Made by a program: the position numbers and the translations under genes. From the NCBI GenBank assembly GCA_017989775.1, contig JAGNPF010000073.1:1-7124 (forward strand): a stretch of DNA of 7,124 nt, written 5' to 3'. Shown here in pieces: positions 1-6,362 of this stretch. The DNA comes from Flavobacterium sp. (lineage in GTDB: Bacteria; Bacteroidota; Bacteroidia; Flavobacteriales; Flavobacteriaceae). How positions within the stretch are numbered: the first letter of the stretch is position 1; each line of letters begins with the position of its first letter. The notes below the pieces were generated by a model, which did not search any database, was not told where the DNA came from, and saw only the letters and a list, made by a program, of their open reading frames with translations.

Positions 1-888
1 TGGATTGACGACTATGGAAATTTAACCATTGAAGAAGGAACAACGGGATTCACCAATGCCGTTTTGTCCAACAACACGGTCTTGACGCCTCAAGACCAAG
101 AATACCAAGACGTGGACAACATCGAGGAACGAAGAATCAGGCTTACGGAAAACAATTTTATTATGTCAACCAGTTTCTCTTATTCGAAAACCACCAAGAC
201 AGAATTGTTGGACAACAATTTTTATTTGTTCAGGACAAAAATTGAATCTGCCGGTTCCGCCTTGTCCTTGATATCAAACGCTGCCAACTTGCCAAAAAAT
301 CAAAACGGCAATTATGAAATTTTCAATCTGGAATATTCAGAATACATCAAAACGGAATTTGATTATATAAAGTATTGGGATTTGTCCAAAGAAAAAGTGA
401 TTGCTTTCAGAAGCTTTTTCGGCATTGCCATTCCTTACGGAAATTCAAAAAGCATCCCCTTTTCGCGAAGTTATTTTGCCGGAGGTTCGAACGACAACAG
501 GGCGTGGCAACCCTATCGTTTAGGTCCCGGAAGCAGCGGTGCGGTAAACGACTACAACGAAGCGAACATGAAAATTGCCTTGAGTGCCGAATTTCGATTC
601 AGGATATTGGGTAGCGTAAAAGGGGCCATTTTTGCCGATGCAGGCAACATTTGGAACGTACTCGACAATGTAACTTCTGAAAAAGCAAAGTTCAACGGCC
701 CCGAGGATTTAAAAGAATTGGCCCTCGGAACCGGCTTTGGTTTGCGTTACGATTTGAGTTTTTTCGTGGTCCGATTTGATTTAGGGTTTAAAACTTACAA
801 TCCAGCCAATGAAATTGGTAAAAGATGGTTTTACGATTACGATTTCGCTCATTCTGTTTTTAATTTTGGCATAAATTATCCATTTTAA
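1..888 (+). CDS. tamL: Omp85/TamA-family outer membrane assembly protein (TamL/BamA-like), C-terminal barrel, 5' partial
   Basis: The frame is open from base 1 to the TAA at 886-888, giving 295 visible residues. The first ATG/TTG-type codons inside it are not the true start, because coding continues to the window edge. Seen: alternating beta-strand-like segments, an Omp85-like loop motif AGGSNDNRAW around visible residues 160-169, a DAGNIW motif at about 213-218 (typical of the penultimate Omp85 strands), and a C-terminal aromatic residue (…NYPF), the usual outer-membrane barrel sorting signal. Known of the family: 16-strand barrels that insert or translocate proteins at the outer membrane; in Bacteroidota, TamL is the lipoprotein partner of TamB. 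Inference: this is the TamL type rather than BamA. POTRA domains and any lipobox would lie upstream, outside the window, so the subfamily cannot be settled here. The L6-type motif reads R-A-W where classical members have R-G-F/Y. No terminator is visible before fbaA. Confidence 0.82.
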   Translation, partial: WIDDYGNLTIEEGTTGFTNAVLSNNTVLTPQDQEYQDVDNIEERRIRLTENNFIMSTSFSYSKTTKTELLDNNFYLFRTKIESAGSALSLISNAANLPKNQNGNYEIFNLEYSEYIKTEFDYIKYWDLSKEKVIAFRSFFGIAIPYGNSKSIPFSRSYFAGGSNDNRAWQPYRLGPGSSGAVNDYNEANMKIALSAEFRFRILGSVKGAIFADAGNIWNVLDNVTSEKAKFNGPEDLKELALGTGFGLRYDLSFFVVRFDLGFKTYNPANEIGKRWFYDYDFAHSVFNFGINYPF

Positions 889-911
889 GTGCTAATTAAT
901 TCCTATTTTTG
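883..911 (+). promoter_or_regulatory. Probable fbaA promoter (Bacteroidota type)
   Basis: TATTTTTG at 904-911 matches the Bacteroidota sigma-70 -7 consensus TAnnTTTG at every fixed position. The expected -33 TTTG is only degenerate: TTTT at 883-886, 17 nt upstream, overlapping the end of the preceding gene. Transcription would start near 917-920 and give a short A/T-rich leader of about 40 nt without a Shine-Dalgarno sequence. The -7 match is direct; use as a promoter is inferred. Confidence 0.5.
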
Positions 912-957
912 CAGTCTAAAAATTTAACTAAATAAATAATAACCTAAATTAATTACG

Positions 958-2025
958 ATGGCACACAACATAAAACCAGGAGTAGCTACAGGAGACCAAG
1001 TTCAAGAAATTTTCAAATATGCAAAAGAAAAAGGTTTTGCACTTCCAGCAGTTAACGTAACGGGGTCAAACACGATAAACGGTGTTCTTGAAACTGCGGC
1101 AAAACTCAACGCTCCAGTTATCATTCAATTTTCTAATGGTGGAGCACAATTCAATGCTGGAAAAGGACTTTCCAATGCTGGCGAAAAAGCGGCTATTGCT
1201 GGTGGTATTGCCGGTGCAAAACACATACACACTTTGGCAGAAGCTTACGGTGCAACCGTAATTTTACACACTGACCACTGTGCCAAAAAATTATTGCCTT
1301 GGATCGACGGATTGTTGGATGCTTCCGAAAAACATTTTGCCGAAACAGGAAAACCATTGTTCTCTTCCCACATGATTGACTTGTCCGAAGAGCCAATCGA
1401 AGAAAACATCGAAATCTGTAAAGGATATTTGACCAGAATGAGCAAAATGGGAATGACATTGGAAATCGAACTGGGAATCACTGGTGGTGAAGAAGATGGC
1501 GTGGACAACTCTGACGTTGACAGCTCAAAATTATACACACAACCTTCTGAAGTATCTTATGCTTACGAAGAATTATCAAAAGTAAGTCCACGTTTTACCA
1601 TCGCTGCTTCTTTTGGAAACGTTCACGGGGTTTACAAACCAGGAAACGTGAAATTGACTCCAAAAATCTTGAAAAACTCCCAAGATTACGTTCAAAACAA
1701 ATTCCAAACTGGACCAAACCCAGTTGATTTCGTTTTCCACGGTGGTTCAGGTTCCACATTGGAAGAAATCAGGGAAGGAATTAGCTACGGTGTAATCAAA
1801 ATGAATATCGACACCGACTTGCAATTTGCTTTCACGGAAGGTATTCGCGACTCAATGGTAAACAACATCGACTATTTGAGAACTCAAATCGGAAACCCAA
1901 CCGGTCCTGACGCTCCAAACAAAAAATACTACGATCCAAGAAAATGGTTGCGTGAAGGAGAAGTTACTTTCAACGCCAGATTGGAACAAGCATTTGCTGA
2001 TTTGAACAACGTGAATACTTTATAA
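958..2025 (+). CDS. fbaA: Class II fructose-1,6-bisphosphate aldolase
   Basis: This cytosolic Zn-dependent enzyme reversibly cleaves fructose-1,6-bisphosphate into dihydroxyacetone phosphate and glyceraldehyde-3-phosphate (glycolysis/gluconeogenesis). The 355-residue product is close to the E. coli FbaA length and matches the class IIA type throughout. Active-site residues are present with a constant offset of -3 from E. coli numbering: D106 and Zn ligand H107 in HTDHC; E171 in the EIELG segment; E178/E179 in GGEEDG; Zn ligands H223 (NVHGVYKPG) and H261 (FHGGSGS); N283 in KMNIDTD; and the phosphate-binding R328 in YYDPR. The ATG is preceded by an A/T-rich leader (AATTACG) with no Shine-Dalgarno, normal for Bacteroidota. 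It has its own likely promoter at 883-911 and lies 77 nt before accD, so readthrough into accD is possible. Frame intact, nothing missing. Confidence 0.97.
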   Translation: MAHNIKPGVATGDQVQEIFKYAKEKGFALPAVNVTGSNTINGVLETAAKLNAPVIIQFSNGGAQFNAGKGLSNAGEKAAIAGGIAGAKHIHTLAEAYGATVILHTDHCAKKLLPWIDGLLDASEKHFAETGKPLFSSHMIDLSEEPIEENIEICKGYLTRMSKMGMTLEIELGITGGEEDGVDNSDVDSSKLYTQPSEVSYAYEELSKVSPRFTIAASFGNVHGVYKPGNVKLTPKILKNSQDYVQNKFQTGPNPVDFVFHGGSGSTLEEIREGISYGVIKMNIDTDLQFAFTEGIRDSMVNNIDYLRTQIGNPTGPDAPNKKYYDPRKWLREGEVTFNARLEQAFADLNNVNTL

Positions 2026-2089
2026 TATACGATTTATGATATACGATTTACGAATTATGAAGTAAATCGTATATCTCATTTCGTAAATC
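2025..2089. repeat. Intergenic direct/inverted repeat cluster with 14-bp hairpin
   Basis: ATATACGATTTA occurs twice in direct orientation (2025-2036 and 2039-2050, period 14). GATATACGATTTAC at 2038-2051 is followed by its exact reverse complement GTAAATCGTATATC at 2062-2075, giving a perfect 14-bp stem with a 10-nt loop. TTCGTAAATC at 2080-2089 is in turn the exact reverse complement of GATTTACGAA at 2045-2054, so two mutually exclusive hairpins are possible. No U-tract follows either, so it is not a standard intrinsic terminator. It fills almost the whole gap between fbaA and accD. Role unknown: a short dispersed repeat, a processing site or a weak terminator are all possible. Confidence 0.8.
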
Positions 2090-2102
2090 TAAAATACAAA
2101 AC

Positions 2103-2957
2103 ATGGCTTGGTTTAAAAGAACGACGAAAGGAATTACTACGGCTACCGAAGACAAAATGGATGTTCCAAAAGGACTTTGGTACAAATCACCCACAGGAAA
2201 AATTATTGATGCCGATGAGTTGGCACGAAATCTTTGGGTTAGCCCCGAAGACGGTTTTCATGTGAGAATTGGCAGTGCCGAATATTTTGAAATATTGTTT
2301 GACAACAATGAATTCGTTGAACTGGATGCAAAAATGTCTTCCAAAGACCCTTTGCATTTTGTTGATACCAAAAAATATTCCGATCGTTTGAAAGACGTAA
2401 TGGCAAAAACCAAGTTGAAAGATGCGGTTCGTACGGGCGTTGGAAAATCAAAAGGAAAAGAATTGGTGGTTTGTTGTATGGATTTTGCCTTTATCGGAGG
2501 ATCTATGGGAGCAGTTGTGGGCGAAAAAATTGTTCGCGGAATCGATTATTCCATCAAAAACAATGTTCCATTTGTAATGATTTCGAAATCAGGTGGTGCC
2601 AGAATGATGGAAGCCGCCTATTCGTTGATGCAATTGGCCAAAACCTCGGTAAAACTGGCACAATTGGCCGAAGCAAAAATTCCGTACATTTCCTTGTGTA
2701 CCGATCCCACAACAGGAGGAACAACCGCTTCTTATGCCATGTTGGGCGACATCAACATTTCGGAACCCGGAGCCTTGATTGGATTTGCAGGACCTCGAGT
2801 AGTGAAAGACACCACCGGAAAAGATTTGCCAGAAGGCTTTCAAACTGCCGAATTTGTTCTGGAACACGGTTTCCTGGATTTTATCACTCCACGAAAAGAA
2901 TTGAAAGATTCCATCAATTTGTATATTGACTTGATTCAAAACAACAATATCAGATAA
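2103..2957 (+). CDS. accD: Acetyl-CoA carboxylase carboxyltransferase subunit beta, zinc-ribbon cysteines absent
   Basis: This is the beta subunit of the alpha2beta2 carboxyltransferase that moves the carboxyl group from carboxybiotin on AccB to acetyl-CoA, making malonyl-CoA for fatty-acid synthesis. Seen: the crotonase-like carboxyltransferase core with FIGGSMG (130-136), the oxyanion-type SGGARM (163-168), TDPTTGG (200-206) and GFAGPRV (227-233). The 284 residues are about 20 fewer than E. coli AccD, mostly from a shorter C-terminal tail. Odd: the N-terminal domain keeps the family frame (PKGLWYK… ARNLWV… FHVR), but the four cysteines of the E. coli CxxC…CxxC zinc ribbon are replaced: the first pair becomes S29-P-T, the second S47-P-E-D. 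The start ATG is supported by the conserved N-terminus MAWFKR. No clear promoter stands just upstream, so it may depend on fbaA transcription; a terminator follows 3 nt after the stop. accA is not in the window. Confidence 0.96.
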   Translation: MAWFKRTTKGITTATEDKMDVPKGLWYKSPTGKIIDADELARNLWVSPEDGFHVRIGSAEYFEILFDNNEFVELDAKMSSKDPLHFVDTKKYSDRLKDVMAKTKLKDAVRTGVGKSKGKELVVCCMDFAFIGGSMGAVVGEKIVRGIDYSIKNNVPFVMISKSGGARMMEAAYSLMQLAKTSVKLAQLAEAKIPYISLCTDPTTGGTTASYAMLGDINISEPGALIGFAGPRVVKDTTGKDLPEGFQTAEFVLEHGFLDFITPRKELKDSINLYIDLIQNNNIR

Positions 2958-2960
2958 ATG

Positions 2961-2988
2961 AAAATCCCGAGCAATCGGGATTTTTTTT
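2961..2988 (+). terminator. Intrinsic terminator of accD
   Basis: AAAATCCCGA (2961-2970), a GCAA (GNRA) tetraloop (2971-2974) and TCGGGATTTT (2975-2984) form a perfect 10-bp stem running into eight T (2981-2988). It begins 3 nt after the accD stop codon, a canonical rho-independent terminator that closes the fbaA-accD segment. Confidence 0.92.
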
Positions 2989-3022
2989 GCCCTTTTTGTC
3001 CTGAAAACGACACCAACAATGC

Positions 3023-3099
3023 AAATAAAAGTTAAAAAGCTTCCCAATTTTCGAATAGCGGTTTTTTAACTTTTTTATTTTCAGCAGGATTAGCTATTC
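3023..3099. repeat. AT-rich imperfect inverted repeat with a crossing second pair
   Basis: AAATAAAAGTTAAAAA (3023-3038) can pair with TTTTTAACTTTTTTATTT (3063-3080) along all 16 bases with a 2-nt bulge, leaving a 24-nt loop. Inside that loop GAATAGC (3053-3059) is the exact reverse complement of GCTATTC (3093-3099), downstream of the stem. The pairs interleave, so they could form a pseudoknot-like or alternating structure. The region is very AT-rich, so chance pairing is a real possibility. No gene lies here. Confidence 0.4.
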
Positions 3100-3122
3100 T
3101 GAAATCCATTACCTAACATATT

Positions 3123-3169
3123 TTTAACATTTAACAGTCAAAAAGTGAAATAATTGTAAATTTTTCACT
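3123..3169. promoter_or_regulatory. Possible operator/promoter region of transporter 1
   Basis: AGTGAAA (3144-3150) and TTTCACT (3163-3169) form a perfect 7-bp inverted repeat with a 12-nt spacer, the geometry of a dimeric regulator site. TAAATTTT (3157-3164), a near match to the -7 box TAnnTTTG with T for the final G, overlaps the right half-site. A tandem heptamer TTTAACA TTTAACA lies just upstream at 3123-3136. No TTG -33 element sits at the right distance, so both promoter and operator assignments are weak. The rest of the 287-nt accD-transporter gap, up to 3244, is AT-rich with no further recognisable signal. Confidence 0.25.
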
Positions 3170-3244
3170 AAAATTGACACTTCTTATGCAATATCAATTT
3201 TTATAAGAAAATACACAACATAATCATTAACCAAAATTAATAAA

Positions 3245-4768
3245 ATGAGTGAAACTCAAGTAAAAACAGGACATCCTAAAGGATTGTATTTCTTATTCTT
3301 CACAGAAATGTGGGAACGATTCAGTTATTATGGAATGAGGGCAATCTTTATTCTGTTCATGACCAAAATATTGTTGATGAAAGATGCCGATGCCTCCCAA
3401 ATATATGGTAGCTATACGGGATTGGTTTATTTAACGCCCTTGTTGGGAGGTTATTTATGTGATAAATTCTTGGGAAACAGACGAAGCATCATCATTGGAG
3501 GACTGTTAATGGCAATTGGACAATTCTGCATGTTTTTTAGCGCATCGCTTGGAGTCAACGGTGGTGTCACGGTAATGTGGATGGGACTAACGGCAATAAT
3601 CATTGGTAATGGTTTCTTTAAACCCAATATTTCCACAATGGTTGGACAACTTTATCCCGCCAATGACAGAAGAATCGACAGTGCATTTACCATTTTCTAT
3701 ATGGGAATCAACCTTGGCGCTTTCTTTTCACCACTCGTTTGTGGTTCAATGGATTTCAAATGGGGATTCCTGGCAGCCGGAATTGGAATGTTGATTGGCT
3801 TGGTTGCTTTTGTATTGGGCCAAAAAAAATACCTTGTTTCCGAAGAAGGAAAAGAGATTGGTTTGCCAATCAAAAAACTGGATGCAAAAAGTATCGGAAT
3901 GATAATTGGTTCCATTGCCATCATCTTTTTCATGTTGAACTTCAAGCAAATGTTCAAGAGCGATGTTGACATCATTAGTTATTTTATTTATGGTGCCATG
4001 GTAGCCATGCCAATTCTAATATTCAGTGACAAAAGTTTAAGCAAAATAGAAACCCAAAGAATTACGGTAATCTTTATTCTTGCCTTTTTCGTCATCTTCT
4101 TCTGGGGAGCATTCGAACAAGCCGGGGCATCATTAACATTGTTTGCCGACAGACAAACAGAAAGAACTCTTTTTGGCTGGGAAATGCCAGCCTCTTATTT
4201 CCAATCGGTCAATCCATTGGCAGTTATTTCGTTGGCACCAATATTTTCCATCATTTGGGGATTCTTGTACATGAGAAAATTGGAACCATCCTCACCCAAA
4301 AAGATGGCCATTGGTTTGGGCTTAGTTGCTTTAGGCTATGTAGTTATTGCCATTGCCGTAAAAGGATTGGGCATTGACGAAAAAGTTTCCATGTGGTGGC
4401 TTATTGGATTGTACATCATCCATACAATGGGAGAATTGTGCTTGTCACCAATCGGATTGTCGATGGTTTCAAAATTGGCTCCTTTGCGTTTGTCTTCGCT
4501 AATGATGGGAACCTGGTTTTTGGCCAATGCTGCCGCCAATAAATTTGCAGGAACATTAAGCGCCTTGATTCCGGGAGGAGAAGATGGAACAGGTGGTGCC
4601 ACGCAATTCCTAGGTTTCCAAATCACCAATCTTTACGAGTTTTTTGTGTTGTTCATCATCATGTCCGGTGTTGCCGCTGCCATATTGTTTGTGCTAAGTT
4701 CTTGGTTGGAAAAACGCATGCACAATGACCATGTGGAAGGCGTTGATTTAGAAGTCGAAAATAGATAA
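3245..4768 (+). CDS. POT/PTR2-family proton-coupled oligopeptide transporter, copy 1
   Basis: This inner-membrane symporter of the major facilitator superfamily is expected to import di-/tripeptides with protons. The 507-residue product is full length for bacterial POTs and very hydrophobic, consistent with 14 helices (12 plus the two bacterial extra helices between TM6 and TM7, about 217-260). Seen: ExxERFxYY motif in TM1 (E21, E24, R25, F26, Y28, Y29) followed by R32; GGYLCDKFLG loop 2-3 motif (68-77); K126 in GNGFFKPN; PTR2 signature FYMGINLG (151-158, N156); TM7 glutamate E291 in FEQ; TM10 glutamate E397 in GELCLSPIG. These correspond to the proton- and peptide-binding residues defined in PepTSt/GkPOT. 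The N-terminus GHPKGL is typical. The start is preceded by an A/T-rich leader without Shine-Dalgarno. A terminator follows about 30 nt after the stop. Exact substrate range cannot be read from sequence. Confidence 0.93.
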   Translation: MSETQVKTGHPKGLYFLFFTEMWERFSYYGMRAIFILFMTKILLMKDADASQIYGSYTGLVYLTPLLGGYLCDKFLGNRRSIIIGGLLMAIGQFCMFFSASLGVNGGVTVMWMGLTAIIIGNGFFKPNISTMVGQLYPANDRRIDSAFTIFYMGINLGAFFSPLVCGSMDFKWGFLAAGIGMLIGLVAFVLGQKKYLVSEEGKEIGLPIKKLDAKSIGMIIGSIAIIFFMLNFKQMFKSDVDIISYFIYGAMVAMPILIFSDKSLSKIETQRITVIFILAFFVIFFWGAFEQAGASLTLFADRQTERTLFGWEMPASYFQSVNPLAVISLAPIFSIIWGFLYMRKLEPSSPKKMAIGLGLVALGYVVIAIAVKGLGIDEKVSMWWLIGLYIIHTMGELCLSPIGLSMVSKLAPLRLSSLMMGTWFLANAAANKFAGTLSALIPGGEDGTGGATQFLGFQITNLYEFFVLFIIMSGVAAAILFVLSSWLEKRMHNDHVEGVDLEVENR

Positions 4769-4773
4769 TCCTA

Positions 4774-4798
4774 TTGATAAAATATTTTTATACCTTTC
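4774..4798 (+). promoter_or_regulatory. Candidate promoter of transporter 2, overlapping a terminator
   Basis: TACCTTTC at 4791-4798 matches TAnnTTTG except for the last base. A TTG at 4774-4776 lies 14 nt upstream, shorter than the usual 17-23 nt spacing. If used, transcription would start near 4804-4806, inside the left arm of the following hairpin, so the new transcript would lack the intact terminator stem. Weak match, inferred mainly from position. Confidence 0.28.
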
Positions 4799-4831
4799 AA
4801 ACCTACAAAGCATTTTGTAGGTTTGTTTTTT
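4798..4831 (+). terminator. Intrinsic terminator between transporters 1 and 2
   Basis: CAAACCTACAAA (4798-4809) and TTTGTAGGTTTG (4814-4825) form a perfect 12-bp stem with a GCAT loop, followed by six T (4826-4831). It lies 29 nt after the stop of transporter 1 and only 13 nt before the ATG of transporter 2, so transcripts from upstream should end just before the second gene. Confidence 0.88.
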
Positions 4832-4844
4832 AATCAACCCATTT

Positions 4845-6356
4845 ATGAGTGAAAACTTGACTATCGAGCAAATACAAAACTTCAAAGGCAAGTATCCCAA
4901 GCAATTGTGGTATTTGTTTTTCAGCGAAATGTGGGAACGTTTCAGTTTTTACGGAATGCGGGGAATGCTGGCTGTTTTTATGGTAAGCCAACTGAACATG
5001 GACGAAACCACGGCCAATTTGCAATACGGTGCGACCCAAGCCTGGGTATATGCCTTTACATTTATTGGAGGATTATTTGCCGACAAAATCCTGGGATTGA
5101 GAAAATCACTTTTTTGGGGAGGAATTTTAATGATCATCGGAAGCGTGATTTTGGCGGTCAGTCCAAAAGAGTTGTTTTTCACCGGAATTGGTTTTTCCAT
5201 AGTTGGAACAGGTTTTTTTAAGCCCAACATTTCTTCCATGGTCGGACAATTGTATAAAGATGGCGATGCTAGAAGAGACGCCGGTTTTTCGCTTTTCTAC
5301 GCCGGAATCAATCTTGGAGCTTTGTTGGGAGGATATGTTTGCATTGCGGTTGCCAACGGGAATCTTTGGGCCGGTTTTGTTCCGGAAAACCTTCGTTGGA
5401 ATTATGCTTTTGGATTTTCTGCAGTACTGATGTTCATAAGCATACTGACGTTTACACAAACTCAAAAAAGCTTGGGAGAGATTGGATTGTCACCATTGGT
5501 CGATCTCGAAAAATCCAAACGAAAAGTATATGAAGTCTTGACCTATATTGGTTCGTTGATACTAATCCCGATAATCATTTTAATGGTTGCCAATACGATT
5601 TACACTGATTATTTTATGATGATAATTGGCCCGGCTTCCATCTTGTACTTGTTTTATGAAATGCGAAATCTTTCGGCAGTACAGGTCAAAAAGCTATTGG
5701 CGGCATTGGTATTCATCCTTTTCTCCATTTTCTTTTGGGCATTTTATGAGCAAAGCGGAGGATCCTTGAGTTTGTTTGCCGCTAATAATTTGCAGAACAA
5801 ACTTCTGGGTATTGAAGTCGATCCCAATGGAGTGAACAATTCTTCAGGAGCGTTGTTCGTGATTATCTTTGCTGGATTGCTCGGAATTTTATGGATTTGG
5901 ATGGCAAAAAAGAAAATCGAACCCAACACGGTTGTTAAGTTTGGGTTGGGATTTTTGCTGCTGGGTGCTGGTTTTTGGATATTCTATTACACTAAATTCT
6001 TTGCAAGTCCCGATGGCAAAACCTCGTTAAACTTATTCACTTTAGGTTGGTTTGTCATCACTTTTGGAGAATTGTGTTTGTCACCAATTGGAATGTCGGT
6101 GATGACCAAATTATCGCCACAAAAGCTACAGGCCGTTATTATGGGAATGTGGTTTCTGGCCAGCGCCTACGGACAATATTTCGCTGGATTATTGGGAGCC
6201 AATATCGCCGGAGCATCTGAAAATTCGACTAATTTAGAGAAATTGGTTGTCTATGCCGATGGATACAAACAACTGGCCATCTACGCCCTGATTGCAGGAT
6301 TGTTATTGATATTGATTTCGCCTTTGGTAAAAAAATTAATGCAGGAAGTAAAATAA
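4845..6356 (+). CDS. POT/PTR2-family proton-coupled oligopeptide transporter, copy 2
   Basis: Second inner-membrane di-/tripeptide:proton symporter of the MFS, 503 residues, full length. Seen: E28, E31, R32, F33, F35, Y36 of ExxERFxYY (F replaces the first Y) and R39; GGLFADKILG (75-84); K126 in GTGFFKPN; FYAGINLG (151-158, N156); TM7 E302 in YEQ; TM10 E409 in GELCLSPIG. All charged residues needed for proton coupling in characterised POTs are present. It differs from the two neighbouring copies: it lacks the N-terminal GHP-x-GL motif, has TQAWVYAFTF where they have SYxGLVYL, and its loop between TM5 and TM6 is about 10-12 residues longer (about 168-185). Inference: it belongs to a different POT subgroup, perhaps with different peptide preference. 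The start ATG has no Shine-Dalgarno and follows a terminator by 13 nt. The next gene starts 6 nt after its stop, so the two likely form an operon. Confidence 0.93.
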   Translation: MSENLTIEQIQNFKGKYPKQLWYLFFSEMWERFSFYGMRGMLAVFMVSQLNMDETTANLQYGATQAWVYAFTFIGGLFADKILGLRKSLFWGGILMIIGSVILAVSPKELFFTGIGFSIVGTGFFKPNISSMVGQLYKDGDARRDAGFSLFYAGINLGALLGGYVCIAVANGNLWAGFVPENLRWNYAFGFSAVLMFISILTFTQTQKSLGEIGLSPLVDLEKSKRKVYEVLTYIGSLILIPIIILMVANTIYTDYFMMIIGPASILYLFYEMRNLSAVQVKKLLAALVFILFSIFFWAFYEQSGGSLSLFAANNLQNKLLGIEVDPNGVNNSSGALFVIIFAGLLGILWIWMAKKKIEPNTVVKFGLGFLLLGAGFWIFYYTKFFASPDGKTSLNLFTLGWFVITFGELCLSPIGMSVMTKLSPQKLQAVIMGMWFLASAYGQYFAGLLGANIAGASENSTNLEKLVVYADGYKQLAIYALIAGLLLILISPLVKKLMQEVK

Positions 6357-6362
6357 AATTAT

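Noticed and set aside
64..66. Start of the first gene at an in-frame TTG
   Set aside because: The frame is open back to base 1 and the visible part is only the C-terminal barrel of a larger family, so the gene simply begins outside the window.
2471..2929. 152-codon open frame on the + strand inside accD in another frame
   Set aside because: It is fully contained in accD, rich in Arg/Cys/His as expected of an out-of-frame reading, and has no start context or family resemblance.
2589..3047. 152-codon open frame on the - strand across accD and its terminator
   Set aside because: It lies antisense to a well-supported accD, runs through the terminator hairpin, and its translation has no recognisable domain. 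It is a shadow of the accD frame.
3174..3207. TTGACA (3174-3179) with TATAAG (3202-3207) as a classical sigma-70 promoter
   Set aside because: The spacing is 22 nt rather than about 17, and Bacteroidota use a different -33/-7 consensus, so the match is probably by chance.
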